From: Arthrobacter sp. NicSoilB8
Lineage (GTDB): Bacteria > Actinomycetota > Actinomycetes > Actinomycetales > Micrococcaceae
Length of the DNA stretch: 64,000 nucleotides
Assembly (NCBI RefSeq): GCF_019977355.1
Contig: NZ_AP024655.1
Span: 992,001 to 1,056,000, forward strand
Direction of reading: 5' to 3'
Position numbers and translations under genes: made by a program. The notes under the pieces were generated by a model that saw nothing but the letters and a program-made list of their open reading frames with translations, did not search any database and was not told where the DNA came from. Below are positions 27,399 through 38,371 of the stretch, in pieces; positions within the stretch are counted from its first letter, which is position 1; the number at the start of each line of letters is the position of its first letter.

Positions 27399-28292
27399 CT
27401 ATCTTGCCGGGATCGGGAAGAAGGCCCGCGGGTCCTGAAGCAGGGCAGGGTAGTCGAATGCCGAGCGGTCCACGATCTCGTCGACCTGGAAGTTGCGGGC
27501 GAACTGGCCGTCCACGGTGATCGGACGGCCCAGGACCTTGCCGATCGCGAAGGACGTGCCGCCGTTGACCGGGACAGCCACCACGGAGTTGCCGGGAAGG
27601 GTGGTGAACGCCTCTTCCTGCTGCTGGCGCTTGCGGGTGGGCTTCTTGACGAGCTGCTTCGGGGGCAGTTTGCGTACCTTCGGGCGGCGGGAGCCGGAAT
27701 CGGCGTAGACGAACTGGTAGTCGTCGTCGGACGCAGGCTTGGCGCGTCCCACGGGCGGCAGGCTGACGGTCTTCAGCTGTTCGGGCTCGGTATCGCCGAG
27801 CGGCAGGCGGAGGACCCACATGCGCTCGCCGGCGGGATCCTCCGGCAGAAGCTCGTGCTTGGGCTCGGGCCAGACGTACTCCAGGTCGGGATCGGTGCCC
27901 GGGAAGACCTTGGAGTAGAACCGCGGGTCCTTGGCGATGAGCCTGGACCGGTGGCTGAGGTGGAGATCCTCATTGCCCAGCCACGGCGGCATCGGGATCT
28001 TGGCGGCGTAGCCGGGGTGGGCCGCCTGCGGGGCGAACTCCATGATCTTCTCGCGGGTGGTGTCCTCGCCGCCGCGCGCCGTCCACTCATCCACCATGGC
28101 GAGGCCGTACATAGTCAGCGCGGGAACGTACCCCATCCACATCCGGATAGCCGGGTGCGACTGCCAGCCGTACTCCGGGATCACCAGCGCACGCAGGATC
28201 TGCAACGCTTCAACGCGCTGCTTGCCGAGCCGCGCGCGGTCCAAAACCGCGGCGCTCTGCTGGAAATCGGGGAAGGGGAGGAAAGTCTGCAT
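27399..28292 (-). CDS. MSMEG_6728-type protein (pyrimidine-dimer glycosylase-like family)
   Basis: 297 residues from the ATG at 28292 (MQTFLPFPDF), which is the family start; a GTG 21 nt upstream is also open. The N-terminal half shows RLGKQRVEALQILRAL, HPAIRMWMGYVPALTMYGLAM and PPWLGNEDLHLSHRSRLIAKDPRFY, the conserved core related to T4 endonuclease V-like (Pyr_excise) proteins. The C-terminal 120 residues are basic and less conserved, with a KLPPKQLVKKPTRKRQQQ run. Role inferred as DNA-related; no direct evidence. Confidence 0.8.
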   Translation of the reverse strand: MQTFLPFPDFQQSAAVLDRARLGKQRVEALQILRALVIPEYGWQSHPAIRMWMGYVPALTMYGLAMVDEWTARGGEDTTREKIMEFAPQAAHPGYAAKIPMPPWLGNEDLHLSHRSRLIAKDPRFYSKVFPGTDPDLEYVWPEPKHELLPEDPAGERMWVLRLPLGDTEPEQLKTVSLPPVGRAKPASDDDYQFVYADSGSRRPKVRKLPPKQLVKKPTRKRQQQEEAFTTLPGNSVVAVPVNGGTSFAIGKVLGRPITVDGQFARNFQVDEIVDRSAFDYPALLQDPRAFFPIPAR

Positions 28293-28437
28293 CTTTCCAG
28301 TTTGAGGCCACACAGCGAAACCACCAATTGCGCAGGTCCGCGCGTGTGGATGTTCACATTTTGGAATGAAGCAGACAGTTCGTTACGGCGGGGCGTAATA
28401 TAGCAGGACCCCATCAATGCCGCCCGGAGGACACGCC

Positions 28438-29010
28438 ATGAATCCAGCCCCTGTTATGCCGTTTGTGCCCAAATACGGACAACTGCTCGGCCCGGAAGCG
28501 AACGGCATTGTGGTGCTGGAGGAGGTCATCCTTGACCCGGTGGCAGCCCGCAAGGAGCAGCACGGGTTCCGCGCCGCGATGGCGTCGGTGGCGCTGACCA
28601 TGCGGCGGATACTGGCGCTGCGCCTCTGCATCGCCGTGGTGGCGATCGCCAACTTGCCCCTCTTCCTGCTGAACACGGGGTGGTGGATTTACGCGGTCTC
28701 ACTGGCGCTGGTTGTCGGGGTCCACGCCGCGGTGTCGTGGCTGAACCGGCACGAGCCGCGCATCCGCCAGCGCCGCATGCTGGAACTGCACCTGCACCGG
28801 GAGCGGAGCGCCAACTACCGCAAGGTTCGCGACGCCGTGAAGTACGTCATCGACGCCCCGGCGCGGATGAATGAGAACCTCTACCTTGAACTCCTCGCCG
28901 CGAAGCGCGTGGCCCTGCACCTGGCCATGGGCACCGTGGCCCTGCTGGACACGAGCGACGACTCCGCCTGGAAGCTCCAGATCGTCCGCGAAATCCCGCA
29001 GGCCGCCTAA
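28438..29010 (+). CDS. Unrecognised two-helix membrane protein
   Basis: 190 residues, GGAGG 7 nt before the ATG. Two adjacent hydrophobic helices (LALRLCIAVVAIANLPLFLL and WIYAVSLALVVGVHAAVSWL, about 60-105) form a hairpin. The following 85 residues are strongly basic and helical (NRHEPRIRQRRMLELHLHRERS, then NYRKVRDAVKYVI), so the C-terminal domain is probably cytoplasmic. I do not recognise the family. It is a single gene between convergent or divergent neighbours, ending at a strong terminator. Confidence 0.75.
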   Translation: MNPAPVMPFVPKYGQLLGPEANGIVVLEEVILDPVAARKEQHGFRAAMASVALTMRRILALRLCIAVVAIANLPLFLLNTGWWIYAVSLALVVGVHAAVSWLNRHEPRIRQRRMLELHLHRERSANYRKVRDAVKYVIDAPARMNENLYLELLAAKRVALHLAMGTVALLDTSDDSAWKLQIVREIPQAA

Positions 29011-29051
29011 GCCGGCACGGCTCACCCGAGAAGCACGGCTCACTCACGTAC

Positions 29052-29095
29052 CACGACGCCGGAGCGTCCCCTTGCGGGATCGCTCCGGCGTCGTG
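29052..29095. terminator. Bidirectional terminator hairpin
   Basis: Perfect 15-bp arms CACGACGCCGGAGCG (29052-29066) and its complement (29081-29095), with a further TCCC/GGGA pairing in the loop. It sits between a rightward gene ending at 29010 and the leftward rpf gene ending at 29156. No U-tract follows, as is common in this group. Confidence 0.8.
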
Positions 29096-29155
29096 CTGTA
29101 ACGGTGACCTGTAACGGCGCCGTGCCGCAACGGCGGGGTGCGTTAGCGGGGAGCC

Positions 29156-30121
<966 letters not shown>

Positions 30122-32758
30122 TCAGCCCGCGAGCATCGTGGCCAGATACGGCGCCGTCCGGCTCGCCGTGGAACGCGCGACGTCGGCGGGCGTCCCGAGC
30201 GCCACGATCTCGCCGCCGGCATCACCGCCGGCCGGGCCCAGATCGATCACCCAGTCCGCGGCGGCCACCACATCCATGTCATGCTCCACCACAATGACGG
30301 TGTTGCCCGCGTCCACGAGCCGGTGCAGCTGCGCCATCAGGAGCTGGACGTCGGCGGGGTGCAGCCCGGTGGTGGGCTCGTCCAGCAGGTAGAGGGAGTG
30401 GCCTCGCTGGGCGCGCTGCAATTCGGTGGCGAGCTTGATGCGCTGGGCCTCCCCGCCGGAGAGTTCCGTGGCGGGCTGGCCGAGGCGCAGATAGCCCAGG
30501 CCCACCTCGCGCAGCGTCTGAAGGCTCCGCGCTGCCGCCGGCACCGCTTCGAGGAACTCAGCGGCGGCATTGACCGTCATGCCCAGGACCTCGGCCACGT
30601 TCTTGCCGCGGTAGCAGACCTCGAGGGTTTCCGGGTTGTAGCGCGAGCCGCGGCACTCGGGGCACGGGCCGTAGCTGCCGGGCAGGAACAGCAGCTCCAC
30701 GGCCACGAAGCCCTCACCCTGGCACGTCTCGCAGCGGCCGCCGGCAACATTGAAGGAGAAGCGTCCGGCGCCGAAGCCCCGGGCCTTGGCCTCGTCCGTG
30801 GCCGCGAATTCCTTGCGGACCGCGTCGAACAGCCCGGTGTAGGTGGCCAGGTTGGAGCGCGGGGTGCGGCCGATCGGCTTCTGGTCCACCTTGACCAGCC
30901 TGTCTAGCTGGTCCAGCCCGGACACGGGGCCAACGCTCAGCGGCTCGGTGGACTCACCCGCTTGGGGTTCCAGGTCCTCAGCGGTGGTTGTCGCCCCGGC
31001 GCCGGCTTCCGGATGGAGCCGCGCGCCCACAACCTCGGCGAGAACCTGGCTGACCAGGGTCGACTTGCCGGAGCCCGAGACTCCTGTGACCGCGGTCAAC
31101 ACGCCGAGCGGGAAGTCGGCGTCGAGTTCGCGCAGGTTGTGGCGGCTGATGTCGCGAAGTTCCAGCCAGCCCGCGGCCTCCCGGCGGCCGCCGGCCGCGG
31201 AAGAACTGCCGCGGCGGTGAGCGACGCCGTCGTCGTCCGTTTTGCCCGGGCCATTAGCCGGGCCGTCAGCCGGCTCGTCCGGGAACAGGAACGGCCGGGT
31301 GACGGACTCAACCACGTCGGCCAGGCCGGCCACGGGGCCGCTATAGAGCACTTCGCCGCCGCCTTCACCGGCGCGCGGGCCCACATCCACCAGCCAGTCG
31401 GCGCGGCGGACGATGTCCATGTTGTGCTCCACCACGAACACCGAGTTTCCCGAGGACTTGAGCTGGTCCAGGACTGCCAGGAGGGGCTCGGCGTCGGCGG
31501 GATGCAGGCCGGCGGAGGGCTCGTCCAGCACGTAGATCACGCCGAACAGTCCGGAGCGGAGCTGGGTGGCGATCCGCAGCCGCTGCATTTCGCCGGGGGA
31601 GAGCGTGGGGGTGGACCGGCCCAAGGCGAGGTAGCCCAGCCCCAGGTCCAGCAGCACGGTGACGCGCTGCAGGAGGTCGCGGGTAATGGCGACGGCCACC
31701 TCGTTGCCCTCGCCGGAGGACTGCTTTCGCGAGGCGGTCCCGGCCTCGGTGAGCTCGGTGGTGGGGCGGAGGATGTCCGCCAGTTCGGACATGGGGACGG
31801 CGTTGAGTTCGGCGATGGTCCGGCCGGCGAAGCTCACGGCAAGGGCGGCCGGCGTCAGGCCGCTGCCGCCGCAGACCGGGCACGGGCCGGTTTCCATGAA
31901 GCGCAGCACTCGGTCGCGCATGGTGGTGCTCTTGGAATCGGCGAGGGTATGCAGCACGTAGCTTTTCGCACTCCAGAACCGGCCCTTGTACGGCTTGGCG
32001 ACGCGGTCGCGCTGGGGCGTCACTTCGACCACGGGCTGTTCCTCGGTGAACAGGATCCAGTCGCGGTCCTTTTTCGGCAGCCTGCGCCAGGGGGTGTCGA
32101 CGTCGTGGCCCAGGTGGGTGAGGATGTCGCGCAGGTTCTTGCCCTGCCACGCCCCGGGCCACGCGGCGATCGCGCCGTCGCGGATGCTGAGCGAGGTGTC
32201 CGGGACCAGAGAGGATTCCGTGACGGTGTGCGCGATCCCGAGGCCGTGGCACTCCGGGCAGGCGCCGGCAGCCGTGTTCGGTGAAAACGCGTCGGAATCC
32301 AGCGGGCTCGCGCCGGCCGGATAACTGCCGGCGCGGGAGAAGAGCATGCGCAGCGAGTTGGACAGCGTGGTGAGGGTGCCCACCGTGGAGCGCGAACTCG
32401 GCGTCCCGCGGCGCTGTTGGAGCGCGACGGCGGGAGGCAGCCCGGTGATCATTTCCACCTTGGGGTTGTGCCCCTGTTGGATGAGACGCCGGGCGTAGGG
32501 GGCTACGGATTCGAAGTAGCGGCGCTGCGCCTCGGCATAGATGGTGCCGAACGCCAGGGATGACTTGCCCGAGCCGGAGACGCCCGTGAAGGCCACAATC
32601 GCGTCGCGGGGCACGTCCACATCCACGTTGCGCAGATTGTTCTCCCGTGCGCCGCGAACCCGGACAAAACCGTCGGCCGGATTGCCCGGAGTTGGATCTT
32701 GAATGAGAGCCGGATCGGTCGGGCGCGGCAGATCGGAAGCAAGCTGTTTACTTTGCAT
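30122..32758 (-). CDS. UvrA paralogue (UvrA2/drug-resistance type excinuclease ATPase)
   Basis: 878 residues from the ATG at 32758; the open frame continues upstream as antisense of the next gene and is ignored. Two ABC ATPase halves carry Walker A GVSGSGKSSL and GVSGSGKSTL, with zinc sites CPECHGLG, CPVCGGSG and CETCQGEG...CPECRGSR. Both signature regions are clear, YLALGRSTPTLSPGE and YLRLGQPATELSGGE; the first has Pro in place of Gly. The chain is shorter than housekeeping UvrA (about 950), and the UvrB-binding insertion seems reduced. Such paralogues are linked to drug or DNA-adduct tolerance. It is divergent from the adenine deaminase gene, 48 bp apart. Confidence 0.9.
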   Translation of the reverse strand: MQSKQLASDLPRPTDPALIQDPTPGNPADGFVRVRGARENNLRNVDVDVPRDAIVAFTGVSGSGKSSLAFGTIYAEAQRRYFESVAPYARRLIQQGHNPKVEMITGLPPAVALQQRRGTPSSRSTVGTLTTLSNSLRMLFSRAGSYPAGASPLDSDAFSPNTAAGACPECHGLGIAHTVTESSLVPDTSLSIRDGAIAAWPGAWQGKNLRDILTHLGHDVDTPWRRLPKKDRDWILFTEEQPVVEVTPQRDRVAKPYKGRFWSAKSYVLHTLADSKSTTMRDRVLRFMETGPCPVCGGSGLTPAALAVSFAGRTIAELNAVPMSELADILRPTTELTEAGTASRKQSSGEGNEVAVAITRDLLQRVTVLLDLGLGYLALGRSTPTLSPGEMQRLRIATQLRSGLFGVIYVLDEPSAGLHPADAEPLLAVLDQLKSSGNSVFVVEHNMDIVRRADWLVDVGPRAGEGGGEVLYSGPVAGLADVVESVTRPFLFPDEPADGPANGPGKTDDDGVAHRRGSSSAAGGRREAAGWLELRDISRHNLRELDADFPLGVLTAVTGVSGSGKSTLVSQVLAEVVGARLHPEAGAGATTTAEDLEPQAGESTEPLSVGPVSGLDQLDRLVKVDQKPIGRTPRSNLATYTGLFDAVRKEFAATDEAKARGFGAGRFSFNVAGGRCETCQGEGFVAVELLFLPGSYGPCPECRGSRYNPETLEVCYRGKNVAEVLGMTVNAAAEFLEAVPAAARSLQTLREVGLGYLRLGQPATELSGGEAQRIKLATELQRAQRGHSLYLLDEPTTGLHPADVQLLMAQLHRLVDAGNTVIVVEHDMDVVAAADWVIDLGPAGGDAGGEIVALGTPADVARSTASRTAPYLATMLAG

Positions 32759-32806
32759 TGATTCGACTCTATCCGCTCGGGGGAGTGCCGGGCATATCCT
32801 TACCGA

Positions 32807-33943
32807 ATGAAAACTTACGACGGCGGCGGCGCGGAAACCGGCACGCGCACCGAAGCCGGCCCTGACGCGACCGGCCCTGACACTGGCGCTGCCACTGGCG
32901 CGGCCCCTGGCGTCGACACGGGCGCGGCCCCGGAATTCGCCGAGGTTCCCGAGGGAGTGCTCTCGCTCCCGGTCGCCGAACTGCACCTGCACATCGAGGG
33001 AACCCTCGAACCCGAACTGATCTTCGCGCTGGCCGAACGCAATGGGATCCGGCTGCCCTATGCGGACCTGGACGAGCTCCGCTCGCGGTATGAGTTCACG
33101 GACCTGCAGTCCTTCCTGGACCTCTACTACGCCAACATGGCGGTGCTGCAGACCGAACAGGACTTCGCGGACATGACCCGGGCCTACCTGGGCCGGGCGG
33201 CGCTCGCCGGGGTCAAACATGCCGAGATCATGCTGGACCCGCAGGCGCACCTGTCCCGCGGGGTCTCGCTGGAGACGTGTGTCAACGGTGTGGCCTCGGT
33301 GCTGGCCACCTCGCACGACGAGTTCGGCATCTCCACCCTCCTGATCGCCGCCTTCCTGCGCGACCTCACCGAGGAATCCGCCCTTGACGTGCTGGAGAAA
33401 CTGCTCGCCATGGACGCCCCGATCGCCGGCATCGGGCTCGATTCCGCGGAAGTGGGCAACCCGCCGGCCAAGTTCGAGCGGCTTTTCGCCCGGGCCAAGG
33501 ACGCCGGGTTGCACCGGATCGCGCACGCCGGCGAGGAGGGCCCGCCGTCGTACATCACCGACGCGCTGGACATCCTCGGGGTGGAACGAATCGACCACGG
33601 CATCCGGTGCATGGAAGACCCGGAGCTCGTAGAACGGCTCGTGGACGAGCTCATGCCGCTGACCGTCTGCCCGCTGTCCAACGTCCGGCTCCGGGCCGTC
33701 GACACTTTGGCCGAGCACCCGCTGCCGGCGATGCTCGCGGCGGGCCTGAACGTCAGCGTGAACTCGGACGATCCCGCGTATTTCGGTGGCTACGTGGACG
33801 ACAACTTCGCGCAGCTGAAATCCGTGATCGGCCTGTCCGAGTTCGACTGCGTGCGGATGGCCGCGAACTCGATCCGTTCCTCCTTTGCGAGCGAGGAACG
33901 CAAGGCCGAACTGCTGGCCGAACTTGCGGCGTCAGGCCACTAA
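32807..33943 (+). CDS. Adenine deaminase of the adenosine-deaminase-like family
   Basis: 378 residues. Metal and catalytic motifs: AELHLHIEGTLEPEL (about 58), GLDSAEVGNPPAKF, HAGEEG, ERIDHGIR and NSDDPAYFGGY. HLHIEG rather than HLDG, plus the SAEVGNPPAKF motif, match the bacterial and yeast enzymes that deaminate adenine to hypoxanthine rather than adenosine. The first 45 residues are low-complexity Gly/Thr/Ala; the fold begins near SLPVAELH, where a GTG with a GAGGGAG site is an alternative start. A TATCCT box 6-12 nt before the ATG suggests a leaderless message. Confidence 0.88.
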   Translation: MKTYDGGGAETGTRTEAGPDATGPDTGAATGAAPGVDTGAAPEFAEVPEGVLSLPVAELHLHIEGTLEPELIFALAERNGIRLPYADLDELRSRYEFTDLQSFLDLYYANMAVLQTEQDFADMTRAYLGRAALAGVKHAEIMLDPQAHLSRGVSLETCVNGVASVLATSHDEFGISTLLIAAFLRDLTEESALDVLEKLLAMDAPIAGIGLDSAEVGNPPAKFERLFARAKDAGLHRIAHAGEEGPPSYITDALDILGVERIDHGIRCMEDPELVERLVDELMPLTVCPLSNVRLRAVDTLAEHPLPAMLAAGLNVSVNSDDPAYFGGYVDDNFAQLKSVIGLSEFDCVRMAANSIRSSFASEERKAELLAELAASGH

Positions 33944-33953
33944 CCCCTCCAGG

Positions 33954-34016
33954 CAGCGCGGGGTCACTTACGGCCCATCCCGAGGCGCCGGATGGGCCGT
34001 AAGTGACCCCGCGTTG
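33954..34016. repeat. 63-bp palindrome, copy 1
   Basis: 27-bp arms, 9-bp loop; the outer arm reads CAGCGCGGGGTCACTTACGG and pairs with its complement ending CCGCGTTG (one mismatch). Lies between convergent genes (adenine deaminase and aldo/keto reductase) and can act as a two-way terminator. Confidence 0.95.
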
Positions 34017-34033
34017 GGTGTCGAAGGGCGGGC

Positions 34034-35008
<975 letters not shown>

Positions 35009-35214
35009 AGGTATCTCCTCAATAGGAACTGTGGGGGCGGCCGCCGGTACCTGAGCAGGCACATGACTGGACAGGGGGACCGCACGAGGTTGGCAGACCG
35101 CTACTCTAGGCCCATCGGGCCGGGGGCACAACGTCGAGTACGCCGGCGGCCACGACGACGGGTACGACGGCTGGCATTACGGAGGATCCTCGCATCCTGG
35201 CTGCAGCTGAGAGG

Positions 35215-35277
35215 CAACGCGGGGTCACGTCGCGCCCATCCCGGGACATCACACGGGCCGTAAGGGACCCCGCGTTG
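35215..35277. repeat. 63-bp palindrome, copy 2 (degenerate)
   Basis: Same ends (CAACGCGGGGTCAC...CCCCGCGTTG) and the same 63-bp length as the other copies, but the inner stem is decayed. It lies in the 394-bp divergent gap between the aldo/keto reductase and SulP genes; the rest of the gap shows only the reductase ribosome site. Confidence 0.9.
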
Positions 35278-35402
35278 CTGTTCCTGCCGCGTCCCCTGAA
35301 TGTGCCATAGCTTTCGCCCACAGCTGCAGCCACTGCGGCGGCTGACCCGGTTCACCCTCGCCGGGGGATGTGCGGGGCGGCGTCGGACGGAAGAGTGCAG
35401 CT

Positions 35403-37136
35403 ATGACGAAGACTCGACAGCGGCGCGTGGGCCGGCTGCGCCGGGTGATGCCAGGGCTCGACGTCCCCGCCACCTACCAGAAGGAATGGTTCGGCAAGGA
35501 CGTCATCGCCGGCGTCGTCCTGGCGACGTTGCTCGTCCCGCAGGGCATGGCCTATGCGGAACTGGCAGGTTTGCCGACGATCACCGGGCTGTACACCACC
35601 ATTCTCTGTCTGTTCGCCTACGCGGTCTTCGGCCCCTCCCGCGTCCTGGTGCTGGGTCCTGACTCGGCACTCGGCCCGATGATCGCCGCGACGGTCCTGC
35701 CGCTCGTCGCCTCTGACGGGGATCCACAGAAGGCGGTGGCGCTCGCGTCGCTGCTCGCGATCATGGTCGGCCTCATCATGGTCCTCGCGTCCGTGGCCAA
35801 GTTCGGGTTCATCGCCGACCTCATCTCCAAACCCACGATGATCGGCTACATGAACGGCCTCGCGCTCACCATCCTGGTGGGCCAGCTCCCGAAGCTTTTC
35901 GGGTTCAAGGTGGACAGCGAAAGCTTCGTCGGTGACCTGGTCGGCTTCGTTCAGGGCGTAGCCAACGGCGAAACAGTGGTCGCTGCCGCTGCAGTCGGCA
36001 TTGCCGGCATCGTGTTGATCCTGTCCTTGCAACAGTGGCTGCCCAAGGTCCCCGCGGTGCTCGTCATGGTGGTCCTCGCGATCGCGGCGACAACAATTTT
36101 CGACCTCGCCGCGCGGGGTGTCTCCCTGGTCGGCGAGCTCCCGCGAGGCTTCCCGCCGTTCACCATCCCCCGCGTGGAGTTGGCGGACATCGGACTGATG
36201 TTCGCCGGGGCGTTGGGCATTGCGCTGGTGTCCTTGACGGACACGATCTCGAATTCGACGGCGTTCGCGGCGCGCTCCGGCCAAGAGGTTCACGGCAATC
36301 AGGAGATGATCGGCATCGGTGCAGCGAACCTGGCCGCGGGCTTCTTCCAAGGCTTCCCGGTCAGCACCAGCGGCTCCCGGACCGCCGTCGCGGAACGTTC
36401 AGGCTCCAAAACACAGCTCACGGGTGTGACGGGCGCCGTGCTGGTCCTGCTCATGCTCGTGCTGCTTCCCGGGCTGTTCCGGAACCTGCCACAGCCGGCT
36501 CTGGCAGCCGTGGTGATCACCGCGTCCGTGTCGCTGGCCGATGTCCATGGCACAGTGCGTCTGTGGCGCCAGAGCAAGGCCGAGTTCAGCCTGTCGCTCG
36601 CGGCCTTCCTCGGGGTTGCGTTCCTGGGTGTGCTGCCCGGTATCGGTATTGCCGTGGGCCTCTCAATTCTCAACATCTTCCGCCGGGCATGGTGGCCATA
36701 CGAGACGGTGATCGGGCGCGTTCCGGGGTACGAGGGGTTCCACGACGTGAATTTCCACCCGGACGCGAAGCACCTGCCCGGTCTGGTGATCTACCGCTGG
36801 GACGCTCCAGTATTCTTCGCCAACGTCAAGCCATTCCGTGACAACATCCGTCAGCTGGCGCGGGCCGAACCCAAGCCGCGCTGGATCCTGTTGGCGGCCG
36901 AACCGATCACGGACGTGGACACCACCGCCGCGGACGTGTTGATCGAGCTGGATCGCGAGTTGGACGCACAGGGCACCTCCCTGGTGTTTGCCGAGCTCAA
37001 ACACCGGGTCAAGGAGAAGATCGAAATCTATGGCCTCAAACAGGAAATCGATCCGCACCACTTCTACCCGACCCTCGACGCGGCCGTCGAGGCCTACATG
37101 GCTCACACGGGAGCGCAATGGAGCCCCGGGGACTGA
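35403..37136 (+). CDS. SulP/SLC26-family anion permease with STAS domain
   Basis: 577 residues. Cytoplasmic N-terminus, then the SulP transmembrane core of about 10-12 helices with PQGMAYAELAGLPTITGLYT (about 40) and GFFQGFPVSTSGSRTAVA. A C-terminal STAS domain (about 450-570) includes VDTTAADVLIELDRELDAQG. The family exchanges sulfate, bicarbonate or organic anions. No carbonic anhydrase or other partner is adjacent, so the ion is open. Single gene. Confidence 0.9.
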   Translation: MTKTRQRRVGRLRRVMPGLDVPATYQKEWFGKDVIAGVVLATLLVPQGMAYAELAGLPTITGLYTTILCLFAYAVFGPSRVLVLGPDSALGPMIAATVLPLVASDGDPQKAVALASLLAIMVGLIMVLASVAKFGFIADLISKPTMIGYMNGLALTILVGQLPKLFGFKVDSESFVGDLVGFVQGVANGETVVAAAAVGIAGIVLILSLQQWLPKVPAVLVMVVLAIAATTIFDLAARGVSLVGELPRGFPPFTIPRVELADIGLMFAGALGIALVSLTDTISNSTAFAARSGQEVHGNQEMIGIGAANLAAGFFQGFPVSTSGSRTAVAERSGSKTQLTGVTGAVLVLLMLVLLPGLFRNLPQPALAAVVITASVSLADVHGTVRLWRQSKAEFSLSLAAFLGVAFLGVLPGIGIAVGLSILNIFRRAWWPYETVIGRVPGYEGFHDVNFHPDAKHLPGLVIYRWDAPVFFANVKPFRDNIRQLARAEPKPRWILLAAEPITDVDTTAADVLIELDRELDAQGTSLVFAELKHRVKEKIEIYGLKQEIDPHHFYPTLDAAVEAYMAHTGAQWSPGD

Positions 37137-37246
37137 CGTCGTGGGCGCCGCGAGCAGGCGCCACTAGTCCTCGACGGCGAAGGCCAGGCCCCAGCAAGGG
37201 CGATAGGCCCGCCATGGGACGGCAGGGGCGAGGCCGTGTTTCCTCG

Positions 37247-38074
37247 CTAGCTGCGGATCCGATCTGATCCGGGGCGGAGCAGGACAGAGTCGATCGCGGA
37301 GGCAGGTGCCGTGCGCCATGCACCGCGGTCCAGGAGCACCGTGGTGAGAGCTGCGAGGCCGACGACGGCTAAGTAGATGAGCTCCGCCCGGTCAGCCTCG
37401 GCACCGGAGAAGCCGAAGGAACCCACTGTGAATGTGCCTTGGCTGTTGTGGAAGAGGTACGTGAGCAGCACGCTTCCGCCGGTGCGGTTGAACAGCCACA
37501 CGTAGAGGAACGTAATTGCGAACGTGCTGGGCAGCCCGATCAGGCTGAGCTGCCCGAACAGGACCAGCGGAAGGTGCCAGAGTGACACAACAATGCCGAG
37601 GAGCGCCGCCGACCGCAGCGGAGTCCATCTGGCTTGGAGCAGGGGCAGGGCATAACCGCGGAAACCGGGCTCCTCGCCCAGGGGACCGTCCAGCGGATTG
37701 ACCAGGCGCACGGCGAAGACAGCCAGGAGCCCGGACCAGGTCACCTCCGCCAGCCCGGGTGCCGGGGCGCCCAGGGCCATGTTCGCGAATCCGGTGAGCA
37801 GCGCCATCATCGCCGGGAGCAGGAGGGCCACGGCGTACCAGACCCAGCCCACCCGCCACCGGATCAGCCGCCGGCCCCACGCCCGGAAGCCGGATTTGCC
37901 CTCGGCGAGCCCAATGATGATCAGCGCCGCAGCCAAGGGACCGATCGGCAGGAATTCGAACTGCGGCATCAGCCCGGCCGCATAGAGCGGCCAGGAGCAC
38001 CAGGAAATCGCGAAGGCCAGCACAAAAAACGCCGGGAGCCGGTGATTCTGCAGCCAGACCTTGAAACGAGGCAT
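37247..38074 (-). CDS. CPBP-family intramembrane metalloprotease
   Basis: 275 residues with about eight hydrophobic helices. The CPBP/Abi motifs are present: GPLGEEPGFRGYALP (the EExxxR motif, about 143), SLWHLPLVLFG (His, about 178) and LFHNSQG (HN, about 228). Such proteases mature or degrade membrane peptides. It is a lone gene facing SulP; in Gram-positives the family often provides bacteriocin self-immunity, but no bacteriocin gene is next to it. Confidence 0.88.
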   Translation of the reverse strand: MPRFKVWLQNHRLPAFFVLAFAISWCSWPLYAAGLMPQFEFLPIGPLAAALIIIGLAEGKSGFRAWGRRLIRWRVGWVWYAVALLLPAMMALLTGFANMALGAPAPGLAEVTWSGLLAVFAVRLVNPLDGPLGEEPGFRGYALPLLQARWTPLRSAALLGIVVSLWHLPLVLFGQLSLIGLPSTFAITFLYVWLFNRTGGSVLLTYLFHNSQGTFTVGSFGFSGAEADRAELIYLAVVGLAALTTVLLDRGAWRTAPASAIDSVLLRPGSDRIRS

Positions 38075-38150
38075 GCCGACTCCTGAGGTTCCGGACGTAT
38101 ACGGCTCATTGTCGGCCCGAGGGCTCCCCGGATCCAGCGCTCCCTAAAAC

Positions 38151-38213
38151 CAACGCGGGGTCACTTACGGCCGGTTCGCGGCGCCTCCATGGGCCGTAAG
38201 TGACCCCGCGTTG
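38151..38213. repeat. 63-bp palindrome, copy 3
   Basis: 22-bp perfect outer arms starting CAACGCGGGGTCACTTACGG. AAAA precedes and TTTTT follows, so this copy is terminator-like on either strand, yet it lies between divergently transcribed genes (CPBP protease and winged-helix/X25 protein). Confidence 0.95.
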
Positions 38214-38371
38214 GTTTTTCTACTCGCGGGTAGCGGTGAGTTGGTGCTTCGCGCTCTCCGGTCGGCGCTGTCATAGTGGGTCACGACACATAGAGTTAAC
38301 AGATCCCGCTCGCAAAAACCAACCTTTCCTTGGCAAAATGCAGGTGGATCAATTGCTTCTAAAGGAGACCC

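Noticed and set aside
32759-33718. Leftward extension of the uvrA-type frame
   Set aside because: Antisense to adenine deaminase; the family start is at 32758.
37247-38074. Bacteriocin immunity by the CPBP protease
   Set aside because: No precursor peptide, exporter or modification gene nearby.
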